The position numbers and the translations under genes were made by a program. Below, piece by piece: positions 39,691 through 48,717 of a stretch of DNA of 64,000 nt. Below the pieces are notes generated by a model that was not told the origin of the DNA, ran no database searches, and saw only the letters and a program-made list of their open reading frames with translations. Source of the DNA: Haematobacter massiliensis (GTDB taxonomy: Bacteria > Pseudomonadota > Alphaproteobacteria > Rhodobacterales > Rhodobacteraceae); the NCBI RefSeq assembly GCF_000740795.1, contig NZ_JGYG01000003.1, forward strand, positions 372,001-436,000. The letters run 5' to 3'. The first letter of the stretch is position 1, and each line of letters starts with the position of its first letter.

Positions 39691-40536
39691 ATGTCGAAAA
39701 TGGCCAAGTTCTGCATGAGCGCGGCGGTAACGCTGGCACTGGCGCTCCCTGCCGCTGCCGCAGATGTGACTGCCGAGACCGTCGTTGCGACGGTGAACGG
39801 CAAGAATATCACGATGGGCGATCTGCTTGTGGTGAAGGAGGGCCTGCCTGCGCAGTACCAGCAGCTTCCCGATGACGTGCTGATGAACGGGCTGATCGAA
39901 CAGCTCGTGCAGCAGACGGTTCTGGCCGACAGTGTTGAGGGCAAGCTCACCAAGCGCGAAGAGATCGGCCTCGGCGCGACGGAGCGGGCTTTCCTTGCCG
40001 GAACGGCGCTTGAGCGCGTCGCCGCAACCGCAGTGACGGAAGATGCGGTCAAAGCCGCCTATGACGAGCAATACGCGAAGGTGGAGCCGGGCAAGGAATA
40101 TCACGCGCGCCATATCCTCGTTCCCACAGAGGATGAGGCGAAGGCCGTGGAGAAGGCCATCGCGGACCGCGGTGATTTTGCCACGGTCGCCAATGAAAAG
40201 ACCCAGGATCCCAGCGGCAAGACCAATGGCGGCGATCTGGGCTGGTTCGGTGCCGGCATGATGGTGCCGGAGTTCGAAGAGGCCGTGGCCGGGCTGCAAC
40301 CCGGACAGGTGTCCCAGCCGATCCAGACCCAGTTCGGCTGGCATGTCATCAAGCTGGAAGAAGTGCGCGACGCCGCGGTTCCGACGCTGGATGAGGTTCG
40401 CCCGCAGATCGAGACGCAGCTCCAGCAGGCCGCCGTTCAGGCGGAACTCGCGAAAGCCACCGAATCGGCCAAGATCGAGCGCACCGAAGGGATTGACCCG
40501 TCCGTGCTTCGCAATCAGACATTGCTGAACGAGTAA
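39691..40536 (+). CDS. Periplasmic PpiC-type peptidyl-prolyl isomerase
   Basis: The 281-residue protein has a signal peptide (FCMSAAVTLALALPAAAA, cleavage before DVTAE), an N-terminal SurA-like helical region and a parvulin domain (HARHILVPTEDEAKAVEKAI, NGGDLGWFGAGMMVPEFEEAV, TQFGWHVIKLEEV). It probably assists folding of secreted proteins. GAGGAAAG precedes the ATG at 39691. Being divergent from secA fits a secretion role. Two intact copies of the parvulin domain are not seen; there is one. Confidence 0.92.
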   Translation: MSKMAKFCMSAAVTLALALPAAAADVTAETVVATVNGKNITMGDLLVVKEGLPAQYQQLPDDVLMNGLIEQLVQQTVLADSVEGKLTKREEIGLGATERAFLAGTALERVAATAVTEDAVKAAYDEQYAKVEPGKEYHARHILVPTEDEAKAVEKAIADRGDFATVANEKTQDPSGKTNGGDLGWFGAGMMVPEFEEAVAGLQPGQVSQPIQTQFGWHVIKLEEVRDAAVPTLDEVRPQIETQLQQAAVQAELAKATESAKIERTEGIDPSVLRNQTLLNE

Positions 40537-40562
40537 CAACCCAGCGGCGCGAGGAGACGGGA

Positions 40563-41936
40563 ATGGCGAAGGACTGGAAGGCCAAGGCGAAAAAGGCCGA
40601 AGGCAAGGTCGCCAAGCTGAAGAAGAAGCTGGAAACGGCGGTTGGCGAGGCGGTGGAGCGGGTCGAGGACGCCGTTTCCACCGCGAAGAAGAAAAAGCTC
40701 CCCGTCTCTCCCCTCGCGCCTGCGGCCTTTCCCGCGCTGCCTGTCATCGCGGGCGCGGAATTTGCCGTCACAGAGGCCGGTGTGCGCTACAAGGGCCGGA
40801 CCGACGTGATGCTGGTCCGGCTGGCCCCCGGCACGTCCATCGCCGGAGCCTTCACCAAATCCTCCACCCGCGCGGCTTCGGTGCTGGATTGTCAGGCAAA
40901 GCTCGCCGGCCCCATCGCGCAGGAGGCCGGGGCCGCGATCATCGTGAACTCCGGCAATGCCAATGCCTTCACCGGCCGGAGCGGTCAGGACGCGGTGGAC
41001 AGCGTGACAGGCGGGGTTGCCACGGCGCTGGATCTCCCTGCGTCCCGCGTCTTCTCCTCCTCCACGGGAGTGATCGGCGAGCCGCTGCCGCATGACCGGA
41101 TCACCGCCGCGCTTGACGATCTGAAGAGCGCGCTGTCGGCGGACGGTATCGCCGATGCCGCCCGTGCCATCATGACCACCGACACTTTCCCCAAGGGCGC
41201 GATGGCCGAGGTGGAAGGGGAAGGCGGCACCATCCATATCGCCGGCATCGCCAAGGGTTCCGGGATGATCGCGCCCGACATGGCGACGATGCTTGTCTAT
41301 ATCTTCACTGATGCGAAAATACCTGCCGCCACGCTGCAACGTATGGTGAGCGCCCAGGTCGACGGCACGTTCAACAGTATCACCGTGGACAGCGACACCT
41401 CCACCTCCGACGCGCTGATCGTCGCGGCCACGGGGCAAAGCAGCGCCGCCGAAATCCGGGACATGCGCAGCAAGACATCCCGTGCCTTCCAGAAGGCGCT
41501 GCAGGGTGTGATGCTCGACCTGGCCAAACAGGTGGTCCGCGACGGTGAGGGGGCGACGAAATTCGTCGAAGTCCGCGTAACCCGTGCCGCCAATGACGCG
41601 GATGCGCGCAAGGTGGCGCTCGCGATCGCCAATTCGCCGCTCGTCAAGACCGCAGTGGCCGGTGAGGATGCGAACTGGGGCCGGATCGTCATGGCGGTGG
41701 GCAAGTCGGGGGCGGAAGCGGATCGCGATCGGCTCGCCATCCGATTCGGAGATTTGCTTCTGGCGGAAAAAGGTCTTCGTGCGGAGGGCTACAGCGAAGA
41801 CGCTGCATCGGCCTACATGAAGAATCAGGAGCTGACGATTTCCGTCGATCTGGGGCTTGGCCGTGGCAAGGCAACGGTCTGGACCTGCGATCTTACCCAC
41901 GGATATATCGACATCAACGCCGACTATCGCTCGTGA
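40563..41936 (+). CDS. argJ: Bifunctional ornithine acetyltransferase / N-acetylglutamate synthase ArgJ
   Basis: The 457-residue enzyme recycles the acetyl group between acetylornithine and glutamate in arginine synthesis. It is made as a precursor that cuts itself at the KGSGMIAPDMATML motif (before the Thr), and SSTGVIGEPL and ANWGRI are present. Unusually, about 45 Lys/Glu/Ala-rich residues (KAKAKKAEGKVAKLKKKLE) precede the normal start of homology at LPVSPLAPAAFP. GAGGAGACGGGA before the ATG supports the long form. It is coupled to mutT. Confidence 0.94.
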   Translation: MAKDWKAKAKKAEGKVAKLKKKLETAVGEAVERVEDAVSTAKKKKLPVSPLAPAAFPALPVIAGAEFAVTEAGVRYKGRTDVMLVRLAPGTSIAGAFTKSSTRAASVLDCQAKLAGPIAQEAGAAIIVNSGNANAFTGRSGQDAVDSVTGGVATALDLPASRVFSSSTGVIGEPLPHDRITAALDDLKSALSADGIADAARAIMTTDTFPKGAMAEVEGEGGTIHIAGIAKGSGMIAPDMATMLVYIFTDAKIPAATLQRMVSAQVDGTFNSITVDSDTSTSDALIVAATGQSSAAEIRDMRSKTSRAFQKALQGVMLDLAKQVVRDGEGATKFVEVRVTRAANDADARKVALAIANSPLVKTAVAGEDANWGRIVMAVGKSGAEADRDRLAIRFGDLLLAEKGLRAEGYSEDAASAYMKNQELTISVDLGLGRGKATVWTCDLTHGYIDINADYRS

Positions 41937-42331
41937 AGCTCGTTCTCGTCTCGGCCGTCGCGCTGGTGGACAGCGACGGGCGCGTGCTGCTGGCGCAGCG
42001 CCCGCCCGGCAAGTCTCTCGCAGGGCTATGGGAATTTCCCGGCGGCAAGGTGGAGCCGGGAGAAACCCCGGAAGCGGCCCTCATCCGCGAACTGCATGAG
42101 GAGCTTGGCATCGACACGGAGGAGAGCTGCCTTGCGCCGCTCACCTTCGCCAGCCATTCCTATCCCGATTTCCACCTGCTCATGCCGCTTTTCGCCTGTC
42201 GCCGCTGGCGCGGCACTCCCGAGGCGCGCGAAGGGCAGGTGCTGAAATGGGTGCGGGCCGGTGCGCTCCGCGAATACCCCATGCCGCCGGCGGACATTCC
42301 GCTGATCCCGATCCTGCGCGACTGGCTTTGA
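41933..42331 (+). CDS. mutT: MutT-type 8-oxo-dGTP pyrophosphohydrolase (Nudix)
   Basis: The 132-residue enzyme cleans the nucleotide pool by hydrolysing oxidised dGTP. The Nudix box is GKVEPGETPEAALIRELHEELGI with the four acid residues intact. The GTG start at 41933 overlaps the argJ TGA by one frame (GTGA), which marks coupling to argJ. Confidence 0.92.
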   Translation: MKLVLVSAVALVDSDGRVLLAQRPPGKSLAGLWEFPGGKVEPGETPEAALIRELHEELGIDTEESCLAPLTFASHSYPDFHLLMPLFACRRWRGTPEAREGQVLKWVRAGALREYPMPPADIPLIPILRDWL

Positions 42332-42487
42332 ATTTCTTCGTGATTCGGCGCTCCGTTAACTCATCCTTTAGGTGGTTGCGGCATAGAATCAACACATTCG
42401 CGGGAGTTGATCTTGCGGGATGATTTAAAGCCCTTCATGAGATATCCTTAACGGACCGCAATGGTCTTGCTTTGGGAGGAGAAAGCC

Positions 42488-42631
42488 ATGCTGCGTACCA
42501 TCACCATCGGAAGCTGCATTTCCGTGCAGGGAATGTTCATAAAAAGGCTCGAGAACGGTAAGGTCGTCGTTCGCGTGGGCGACAAGACCTTTACCGGAAG
42601 ACCGGTGGACACCGGAAAACGCGCCGCCTGA
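42488..42631 (+). CDS. Small conserved-looking protein of 47 residues
   Basis: ATG 42488 is preceded by a strong GGGAGGA site at a spacing of 7 nt. The product starts MLRTITIGSCISVQGMF and continues IKRLENGKVVVRVGDKTFTGRPV, giving a compact beta-hairpin-like pattern. Similar short proteins occur in Rhodobacterales, where I recall database labels such as 'translation initiation factor 2' that lack evidence. Function unknown. It stands alone between mutT and ubiG. Confidence 0.6.
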   Translation: MLRTITIGSCISVQGMFIKRLENGKVVVRVGDKTFTGRPVDTGKRAA

Positions 42632-42917
42632 CGGTTGGGGGACAGAAGACAAGGTTCCGGTCAGGCGCTATAGTTGCAAAAGATCAACAATACCACTTGT
42701 AGCCTGAGTCGCTCCTGTAACTGGCGGGTTCTGTCGGTTTCTTAGTTGAGTTGCGCGTGAAACCGGCCACTCGCGGCGACAGTCATTGGTCAATCCGTGC
42801 GTGCCCGGGACCTTGTCCTATGTTCACTCCTGTACAACGGCGGCCATCCGGGCGCAGGCATCCCGTGACTGCGCGCCGGCAACCGACGGGCGCCGATCAC
42901 CTGTTGCACCGGCTCTG

Positions 42918-43661
42918 TCAGAGGGCGCGCGTGCTGGCTGTGACGTAGTTCACAGAGAGATCTTTCGGGGAAAGCGACCACCTCTGGCGCAGGGGATCGA
43001 AGACCATGCCCTTGCGATCCACCTGGGTCAGTCCTGCGGCTTCGATCAGGGCGCCAAGCTCCTCTGGTGTGATGAACTTGCGCCAGTCATGCGTGCCCTT
43101 GGGTAACCACCGGAGAACCCATTCTGCCCCCACGATGGCGAGGGCGAAGCTCTTCGCCGTGCGGTTCAATGTTGAGCATATCATCAGCCCGCCAGGCTTG
43201 AGAAGATCATGGCAGGCGGTCAGATAGGCAAGGGGATCGGCGACATGTTCGATCACCTCCATATTGAGGACCACGTCGAAACGCTCCCCAGCTTCGGCGA
43301 GCGCTTCTGCCGTGGTGTGACGATAGTCGATCTGGAGCCCTTGCTGCACGGCATGCACCCGTGCGACCGGAATATTGCCCGCGGCGGCATCGGCCCCGAC
43401 CACATCGGCGCCGAGCCGCGCCATCGGCTCAGACAGAAGCCCGCCGCCGCAGCCGATGTCCAACAGCCTCAACCCTGCAAAAGGGCGCGCCCCATTCCTG
43501 TCGCGTCCAAACTCCGCCGCGATCTGGGCGCAGATATAGTCGAGTCGGCAGGGGTTCATGCCGTGAAGCGGTTTGAACTTCCCCTCAGGATCCCACCATT
43601 CCGCCGCCATCGCCTCGAACTTGGCGACTTCGGCGGCATCGACTGTGGTCTCCATCGTCAT
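42918..43661 (-). CDS. ubiG: Ubiquinone biosynthesis O-methyltransferase UbiG
   Basis: The 247-residue SAM-dependent enzyme makes both O-methylation steps of ubiquinone. Motif I is [14 protein letters not shown] near residue 67, with NMEVIEHV and the C-terminal [15 protein letters not shown] and the YVTASTRA end typical of UbiG. Two ATG codons (43661 and 43655) both have purine-rich sites; 43661 is taken. It is divergent from pip, whose start lies 62 nt away. Confidence 0.94.
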   Translation of the reverse strand: MTMETTVDAAEVAKFEAMAAEWWDPEGKFKPLHGMNPCRLDYICAQIAAEFGRDRNGARPFAGLRLLDIGCGGGLLSEPMARLGADVVGADAAAGNIPVARVHAVQQGLQIDYRHTTAEALAEAGERFDVVLNMEVIEHVADPLAYLTACHDLLKPGGLMICSTLNRTAKSFALAIVGAEWVLRWLPKGTHDWRKFITPEELGALIEAAGLTQVDRKGMVFDPLRQRWSLSPKDLSVNYVTASTRAL

Positions 43662-43710
43662 CCCCTGTCCTTTCGCGCAATCGGAATAGGCAGCGCCGGC
43701 CTGACCGTTA

Positions 43711-43723
43711 TATAGTATCCTCA
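43711..43723 (+). promoter_or_regulatory. Putative -10 element for a leaderless pip mRNA
   Basis: TATAGT (43711-43716) lies 6 nt before the pip ATG, the distance expected for transcription starting at the A of the start codon. No ribosome-binding site precedes pip. Confidence 0.4.
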
Positions 43724-44691
43724 TGGACAGGACCGCATCCCCGAAACGCCCCCCGGCGACGCTTTACCCTCCGACCGACCCGTTCGACCAGCGCATGATC
43801 GAAATGGGCGACGGCCATGTCGTTTATATGGAGCAATGCGGAAACCCTGAAGGACAGCCCGTGATCGTGCTTCACGGCGGCCCCGGCGGCGGGTGCAGCC
43901 CCATGATGCGCCGCTTCTTCGATCCCCAGGTCTATCGCATCGTGCTGTTCGATCAGCGGGGCTGCGGACGCTCGCGCCCTTATGCCAGCGTGGAGGCGAA
44001 TACCACGCAGCATCTGATCGGCGATATCGAGCGGATACGGAAAGCACTGGGAATCGACGTCTGGATGGCTTTCGGCGGAAGCTGGGGCGCGACGCTCGCT
44101 CTCCTCTATGCGGAAGCACACCCCGAGCGGGTGAGTGCGCTGGTGCTGCGCGGCGTGTTTCTGATGACGCAGGCGGAGCTGGACTGGTTCTACGGCGGCG
44201 GGGCGGGGCGGTTCTTCCCTGACTTGTGGCAGCGCTTCGCCAACGCGGTCCCGGAGCGGGAGCGGGATGACCTGATCGCCGCCTACCACCGGCGCCTGTT
44301 CAGTGGAAACCTGCAGGAGGAAATAGCCTATGGCCGGCTCTGGGCGGGCTGGGAGAATGCCTTGGCAAGCATCGACCACCCGCCGGTGATGGGCGATGGA
44401 CCGGCAGACTATGTCCGCGCGTTCTCCCGGCTGGAGAACCACTATTTCACCCATCGCGGTTTTCTGGAGCAGGACGATCAGATCGTCGCCCGAGCGGCGG
44501 AGATCGCCCATATCCCGACGCGGATCGTGCAGGGTCGGCACGACATGGTTTGTCCCCCCGTCTCCGCATGGCGTCTGGCGGAACGGCTGCCACGGGCGCA
44601 GTTGCGGATGATCCCCCTGGCGGGCCATGCACTCTCCGAACCGGGCATCGCGGCGGAATTGATCCGCGCGACCGACGACTTCCGCCTGTGA
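43723..44691 (+). CDS. pip: Proline iminopeptidase (S33 family)
   Basis: The 322-residue alpha/beta-hydrolase cleaves N-terminal proline from peptides. Signatures are [10 protein letters not shown] (oxyanion region), DQRGCGRS and the nucleophile elbow [10 protein letters not shown], with the late acid and His in GRHDMVCPP and GHAL. The start at 43723 has no ribosome-binding site. It is separated from ubiG by 61 nt of divergent promoter region. Confidence 0.93.
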   Translation: MDRTASPKRPPATLYPPTDPFDQRMIEMGDGHVVYMEQCGNPEGQPVIVLHGGPGGGCSPMMRRFFDPQVYRIVLFDQRGCGRSRPYASVEANTTQHLIGDIERIRKALGIDVWMAFGGSWGATLALLYAEAHPERVSALVLRGVFLMTQAELDWFYGGGAGRFFPDLWQRFANAVPERERDDLIAAYHRRLFSGNLQEEIAYGRLWAGWENALASIDHPPVMGDGPADYVRAFSRLENHYFTHRGFLEQDDQIVARAAEIAHIPTRIVQGRHDMVCPPVSAWRLAERLPRAQLRMIPLAGHALSEPGIAAELIRATDDFRL

Positions 44692-44829
44692 TGTCTGTCC
44701 CGGAACGGCACCGAGTTGCCACCTGCCCCGGCTTTCGTCCGTCCCGCTATTGTGACTGGCGGTGACTGCGGCTAGCCTTGCCGCAATCAAAGAGCAGGCG
44801 GGCACACCGCAATAACACGCCGGGGACCG

Positions 44830-46989
44830 ATGACACCACCCTTCAGACGAGACAGGCGCACCGGGTGCGCCATGGCCTCTGTCCTCGCGCTCTGCGCAGC
44901 GGCCGCGCCGCTTTCGGCCGAGACGCTCTTGCCCTCGCCCGCGCTGACCCCGTCTCCCACGATGAATATGAACGGTGTCGCCGGCCTGATCGACATGCCC
45001 ACGGGCGAGGCCATGCCGGATGGGGAGTTCACGCTTGGCATCGGGCATTTCTCCGGCATCACGCGGGGCACGCTGAGCTTTCAGTTCCTGCCGTGGCTGG
45101 GCGCTTCCTTCCGGTATAGCGAAACGCGGGATTTCAATTACGCGGGCTACGACACGTTCTACGATCGGAGCTTCGATCTGCGGCTGACGCCCCTGAGGGA
45201 ACAGGGCTACTGGCCCTCGCTGACCATCGGGCTTCAGGATCTCGCGGGAACGGGGGTGTTCTCGGGTGAATATGTCGCCCTGACCAAGACCGTCGTGCCC
45301 GGCCTCAAGGTCACCGGCGGTCTCGGCTGGGGGCGGCTAGGCACCGGGCATGACCTGGGTTCCCCCTTCGGCGACCGCCCCGGCGGCTTCAGTGGCACCG
45401 GCGGCAAGTTCGAACCGGATCGCTGGTTCCGCGGACCGATGTCGCCCTTCGCGGGGGTTGAGTGGCAGGCAAACGACAAGTTGGGCTTCAAGGCGGAGTA
45501 TTCCTCCGACGCCTATGTGCTCGAATCGGAGCAGAGCGACGTCTTCGACCGTAAGTCCGACTGGAACTTCGGCGCAGAATATCAGGCGAGCGAGAGCATC
45601 CGGCTGGGCGCCTACTACATGTATGGCAGCGAGTTCGGCCTGACCTTTCAGCTTGCTCTCAATCCGAAGAACCCCCCGAACCGCAACACCACCGAACCCG
45701 CCCCGCTACCCGTGGTGGCGCGTCCCGATCCGGTCTCCCGCCCGGATGCCTGGAGCCGTGAATGGGCGCAGAACCCGGAGGCTGCGGTCACGCTGAGGGA
45801 TCGGCTGGAGACGGTTCTGGCAGCGGACGGAATGCATGTCGAGGCGCTCTCCGTCACGGCGGAGACGGCGCGGCTCCGGCTGCGGAACAACAGGTTCGAT
45901 CAGGAGCCGCAGGCCATCGGTCGCGCCGCCCGCGCGATGACCCGGACCCTTCCGGCCTCGGTCGAGACGTTCGAAATCGAACCCGTCAGCCGCGGCCTTC
46001 CCGCCGCTCGCGTCACCTTCAAGCGGAGCGATATCGAGGCGCTGGAAAACGCCCCCGACGGATCGAACCGCCTCCTGGCGCATACCACGATCGGTGAGAC
46101 GACCGATTCCGTGGCGGAAGGCACTGTCTGGGGTGAGGGGCTGTATCCGAAATTCCGCTGGTCGCTTGGCCCGAATGCGCTGTTCAGCTGGTTCGACCCC
46201 GATCAGCCGGTGCGGGCCGATCTGAACGCATTGCTGGCGGCGGAATACGACCTTCTGCCCGGGCTGACGTTCTCGGGAGCCGTGTCCAAGCGGATCATCG
46301 GCAATCTGGACAGCGTGAAGCGTGAGTCGAACTCGCGCCTGCCCCATGTGCGCTCCGATCAGGCGGAGTACGACAAATACGGCGACCCGCGTATCGAGCG
46401 TTTGCAGGTGGCCTGGTACCGCCATCCGGCAGAAGAGATCTACACCCGTGTCACCTTCGGCTATCTGGAGCAGATGTTCGGCGGCATCTCGACAGAGGCG
46501 CTCTGGGCGCCCGTGGGGAGCCGTCTGGCTTTCGGCGCGGAGCTAAACTGGGTCAAGCAGCGCGACTTCGACGGTTACTTCGGGTTTCAGGACTATGATG
46601 TCGTGACCGGCCATGTCTCGGCCTACTACGATATCGGCAGCGGCTACCGCGCGGAAATCGACGTGGGCCGCTATCTGGCGGGCGACTGGGGCACGACGCT
46701 GACGCTGGAGAGGGAGTTCGCGAACGGCTGGCGCGTCGGTGCCTTTGCCACCTTCACCAACGTCTCGTCAGAGGATTTCGGCGAGGGATCGTTTGACAAG
46801 GGTATCACCCTTACCATTCCGATTTCCTGGATGCTCGGCCAGCCGACGCAGCAAGCCTATTCCACCGCCATCCGCCCGATCAACCGCGATGGCGGAGCGC
46901 GCCTCGGCGTAACCGGCCGGCTTTATGACACGGTGCGCGGCATGCATGAGGAGCGGCTCGAACAGCAATGGGGCAAGGTATGGCGCTGA
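44830..46989 (+). CDS. YjbH-domain outer-membrane lipoprotein-like protein (exopolysaccharide locus)
   Basis: The 719-residue protein begins with a signal peptide (ASVLALCAAAAPLSAET) and has long stretches of alternating residues typical of an outer-membrane beta-barrel. It matches YjbH-type proteins: NGVAGLIDMPTGEAMPDGEF at residues about 50-70, then repeated strands such as FGAEYQASESIRLGAYYMYGSEFG. In E. coli, yjbEFGH affects exopolysaccharide. The stop and next start overlap as TGATG with the yjbF-like gene. Confidence 0.85.
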   Translation: MTPPFRRDRRTGCAMASVLALCAAAAPLSAETLLPSPALTPSPTMNMNGVAGLIDMPTGEAMPDGEFTLGIGHFSGITRGTLSFQFLPWLGASFRYSETRDFNYAGYDTFYDRSFDLRLTPLREQGYWPSLTIGLQDLAGTGVFSGEYVALTKTVVPGLKVTGGLGWGRLGTGHDLGSPFGDRPGGFSGTGGKFEPDRWFRGPMSPFAGVEWQANDKLGFKAEYSSDAYVLESEQSDVFDRKSDWNFGAEYQASESIRLGAYYMYGSEFGLTFQLALNPKNPPNRNTTEPAPLPVVARPDPVSRPDAWSREWAQNPEAAVTLRDRLETVLAADGMHVEALSVTAETARLRLRNNRFDQEPQAIGRAARAMTRTLPASVETFEIEPVSRGLPAARVTFKRSDIEALENAPDGSNRLLAHTTIGETTDSVAEGTVWGEGLYPKFRWSLGPNALFSWFDPDQPVRADLNALLAAEYDLLPGLTFSGAVSKRIIGNLDSVKRESNSRLPHVRSDQAEYDKYGDPRIERLQVAWYRHPAEEIYTRVTFGYLEQMFGGISTEALWAPVGSRLAFGAELNWVKQRDFDGYFGFQDYDVVTGHVSAYYDIGSGYRAEIDVGRYLAGDWGTTLTLEREFANGWRVGAFATFTNVSSEDFGEGSFDKGITLTIPISWMLGQPTQQAYSTAIRPINRDGGARLGVTGRLYDTVRGMHEERLEQQWGKVWR

Positions 46990-47639
46990 TGCGAAAGGCG
47001 CTCGTCGCCACTACGGGGCTTGCGCTCATGACGCTTGCGGGCTGCGGTGATCTGCAGGATTCGCGCACCCTGCTTCGCGATGTGGTCATGGGTACGGATG
47101 ACCGGCCGCAGCCCACAGCCATGCCCCAGGTCACGCAGGCGATGCTCGCCCAACAGAAAACGCCCCTCATCTCCGCCCATGTGGAGCGGACAGGTGGCAA
47201 CGCGCTCCTCGCGCTCGCCGGGCGGAATGCGGGAGTGGATACCTATGTGTCCGGCGACGGGTCGACACTCTCCTTCAGGGGGGGCGTGCTCGTTGCGACT
47301 CGGGGCCTCGCCGGAGCAGACCTGATGTCCGCAGAGGTGCCATCCCGCGCCGTCATTTCCGCCGGAACAGGTCGGCACCAGCGTCAGATGTTCTACATTG
47401 ACGGCGACAACCAGTCCTACGGGCGCTCTTTCCTGTGTGATCTTAGCAACATCGGGCGGGAGAATTTCGTCGTGGCAGAGCGGAGTTTTGCCACCCGCCA
47501 CATCATCGAACGCTGCAGGAGCGAAGAGATTTCCTTCGAAAACGCTTACTGGATTGACGATTCCGGCACTATCCGCGGCTCTCGGCAGTGGGTCTCCCCC
47601 TACCTGGGATGGCTAGAGCTCCGTCAGCTCAAGGATTGA
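46989..47639 (+). CDS. YjbF family lipoprotein
   Basis: The 216-residue protein has a lipoprotein signal (LMTLAGC, cleavage before Cys at about residue 18) and the mature part of the YjbF family (VERTGGNALLALAGRNAGVDTYVSGDG, then SYGRSFLCDLSN). It is likely attached to the outer membrane inner leaflet. A second ATG at 46980 is possible; 46989 overlaps the preceding stop as TGATG. It follows the YjbH-like gene directly. Confidence 0.82.
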   Translation: MRKALVATTGLALMTLAGCGDLQDSRTLLRDVVMGTDDRPQPTAMPQVTQAMLAQQKTPLISAHVERTGGNALLALAGRNAGVDTYVSGDGSTLSFRGGVLVATRGLAGADLMSAEVPSRAVISAGTGRHQRQMFYIDGDNQSYGRSFLCDLSNIGRENFVVAERSFATRHIIERCRSEEISFENAYWIDDSGTIRGSRQWVSPYLGWLELRQLKD

Positions 47640-47645
47640 TTGCGT

Positions 47646-47673
47646 TTGGAAAATCCATCGGCCATGCTATCTT
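47646..47673 (+). promoter_or_regulatory. Putative sigma-70 type promoter for the YjbE-like gene
   Basis: TTGGAA (47646-47651) and TATCTT (47668-47673) with a 16-nt spacer, 41 nt before the small gene's start. Confidence 0.35.
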
Positions 47674-47714
47674 CTGACTGTGAATAACACGCTAGCCGAC
47701 CCAAGGGGTAGAAA

Positions 47715-47960
47715 ATGATGAAATCGACTGTTTCCGCGCTTGCGGCCGGGGCGATCCTCCTGTCCAGCACCGTTGCGAGCTTCGCCGGCTCTGTCGCCGC
47801 CCCGATCCCGGAGCCGGAGCCCGTCGTCGTCGTTGGTGAAACCGGCAGCATGGGTGGCGCCGGCACTATCGCTGCGATCGCAGCCGCCGTTGCCGTCGTT
47901 GCCCTGATCGCCGACGACAGCAGCGACAGCCGCCGCGGCACCGCGACCACCACGAACTGA
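47715..47960 (+). CDS. Small exported YjbE-like protein
   Basis: The 81-residue protein has a signal peptide (VSALAAGAILLSSTVASFA) and a short Gly/Ala/Val-rich mature region with a hydrophobic run (AAIAAAVAVVALIADDS) and a Ser/Thr-rich end. Size, export signal and position beside yjbF- and yjbH-like genes resemble E. coli YjbE, though the sequence similarity is weak and the assignment is contextual. AAGGGG is 6 nt before the ATG. A strong terminator follows. Confidence 0.55.
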   Translation: MMKSTVSALAAGAILLSSTVASFAGSVAAPIPEPEPVVVVGETGSMGGAGTIAAIAAAVAVVALIADDSSDSRRGTATTTN

Positions 47961-47985
47961 GCTTTCGTGCAAACTTAAGCGGGAG

Positions 47986-48015
47986 AGGGCAGACGCTTCG
48001 GCGTTTGCCCTTTTT
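47986..48015 (+). terminator. Rho-independent terminator after the YjbE-like gene
   Basis: Arms of 11 bases (47986-47996, 48001-48011) with one G-U pair close a TTCG tetraloop and run into TTTTT, 26 nt after the stop. Confidence 0.88.
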
Positions 48016-48148
48016 CATGCGATTTTGACCGACGGCTCCCACTGTCGAGGCATGAGGTTGGCCTGTTCTGGCTCGTCTTGGCCGGTGACAGACCCGCCGC
48101 GACTTGCTAGGCATGAGGCGGGGAGGCGTGAAAAGGAACGGAGCAGGG

Positions 48149-48712
48149 ATGCAGATCGAGGAGACGGCCCTCCCCGGGGTCGTAATCATCACACCCAAGC
48201 GATTTGGCGACGACCGCGGTTATTTTTCCGAGACATATAACCTCAAGGCCCTGTCCGAGCTGGGGATTTCCACGCCCTTCGTGCAGGACAATCAGTCCCT
48301 CTCACGCCAGGTCGGCACCATCCGCGGCCTGCACTTCCAGCGTCCGCCCCATGCGCAGGCGAAACTGGTCCGTGTGCTCCAGGGCCGGATCCTTGACGTT
48401 GCGGTGGACGCCCGCAAGGGTTCGCCGCATTACGGGAAGTGGGTGGGGGTGGAGCTTTCGGCCGAGGATGGTCGTCAGCTGCTGATCCCCGCAGGCTTCC
48501 TGCATGGTTTCGTCACGCGGGAGCCGGACACGCTCGTGTTCTACAAATGCTCGGACTATTACGCGCCCGATTGTGACGGCGCCGTTCGGTTCGACGATTC
48601 CGATATCGGCATCGACTGGGGAATATCCCCGGATGACGCCGTGCTTTCGGCCAAGGATGCGGCCGCGCCCGCCTTTGCCGATTTCGACAGCCCGTTCCCC
48701 TACACGGAGTGA
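48149..48712 (+). CDS. rfbC: dTDP-4-dehydrorhamnose 3,5-epimerase
   Basis: The 187-residue cupin enzyme performs the third step of dTDP-L-rhamnose synthesis. It has the family sequence [24 protein letters not shown] with the catalytic His, and [11 protein letters not shown]. The start at 48149 has GGAGCAGGG upstream; the frame extends to 48104 without support. It is the first gene of rfbCBDA, likely with its own promoter in the 130-nt gap. Confidence 0.96.
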   Translation: MQIEETALPGVVIITPKRFGDDRGYFSETYNLKALSELGISTPFVQDNQSLSRQVGTIRGLHFQRPPHAQAKLVRVLQGRILDVAVDARKGSPHYGKWVGVELSAEDGRQLLIPAGFLHGFVTREPDTLVFYKCSDYYAPDCDGAVRFDDSDIGIDWGISPDDAVLSAKDAAAPAFADFDSPFPYTE

Positions 48713-48717
48713 GATCG

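Noticed and set aside
42751-42948. Short plus-strand frame between the 47-aa gene and ubiG
   Set aside because: No ribosome-binding site or motif, and its second half is antisense to the ubiG end; the gap of about 280 bp seems free of genes.
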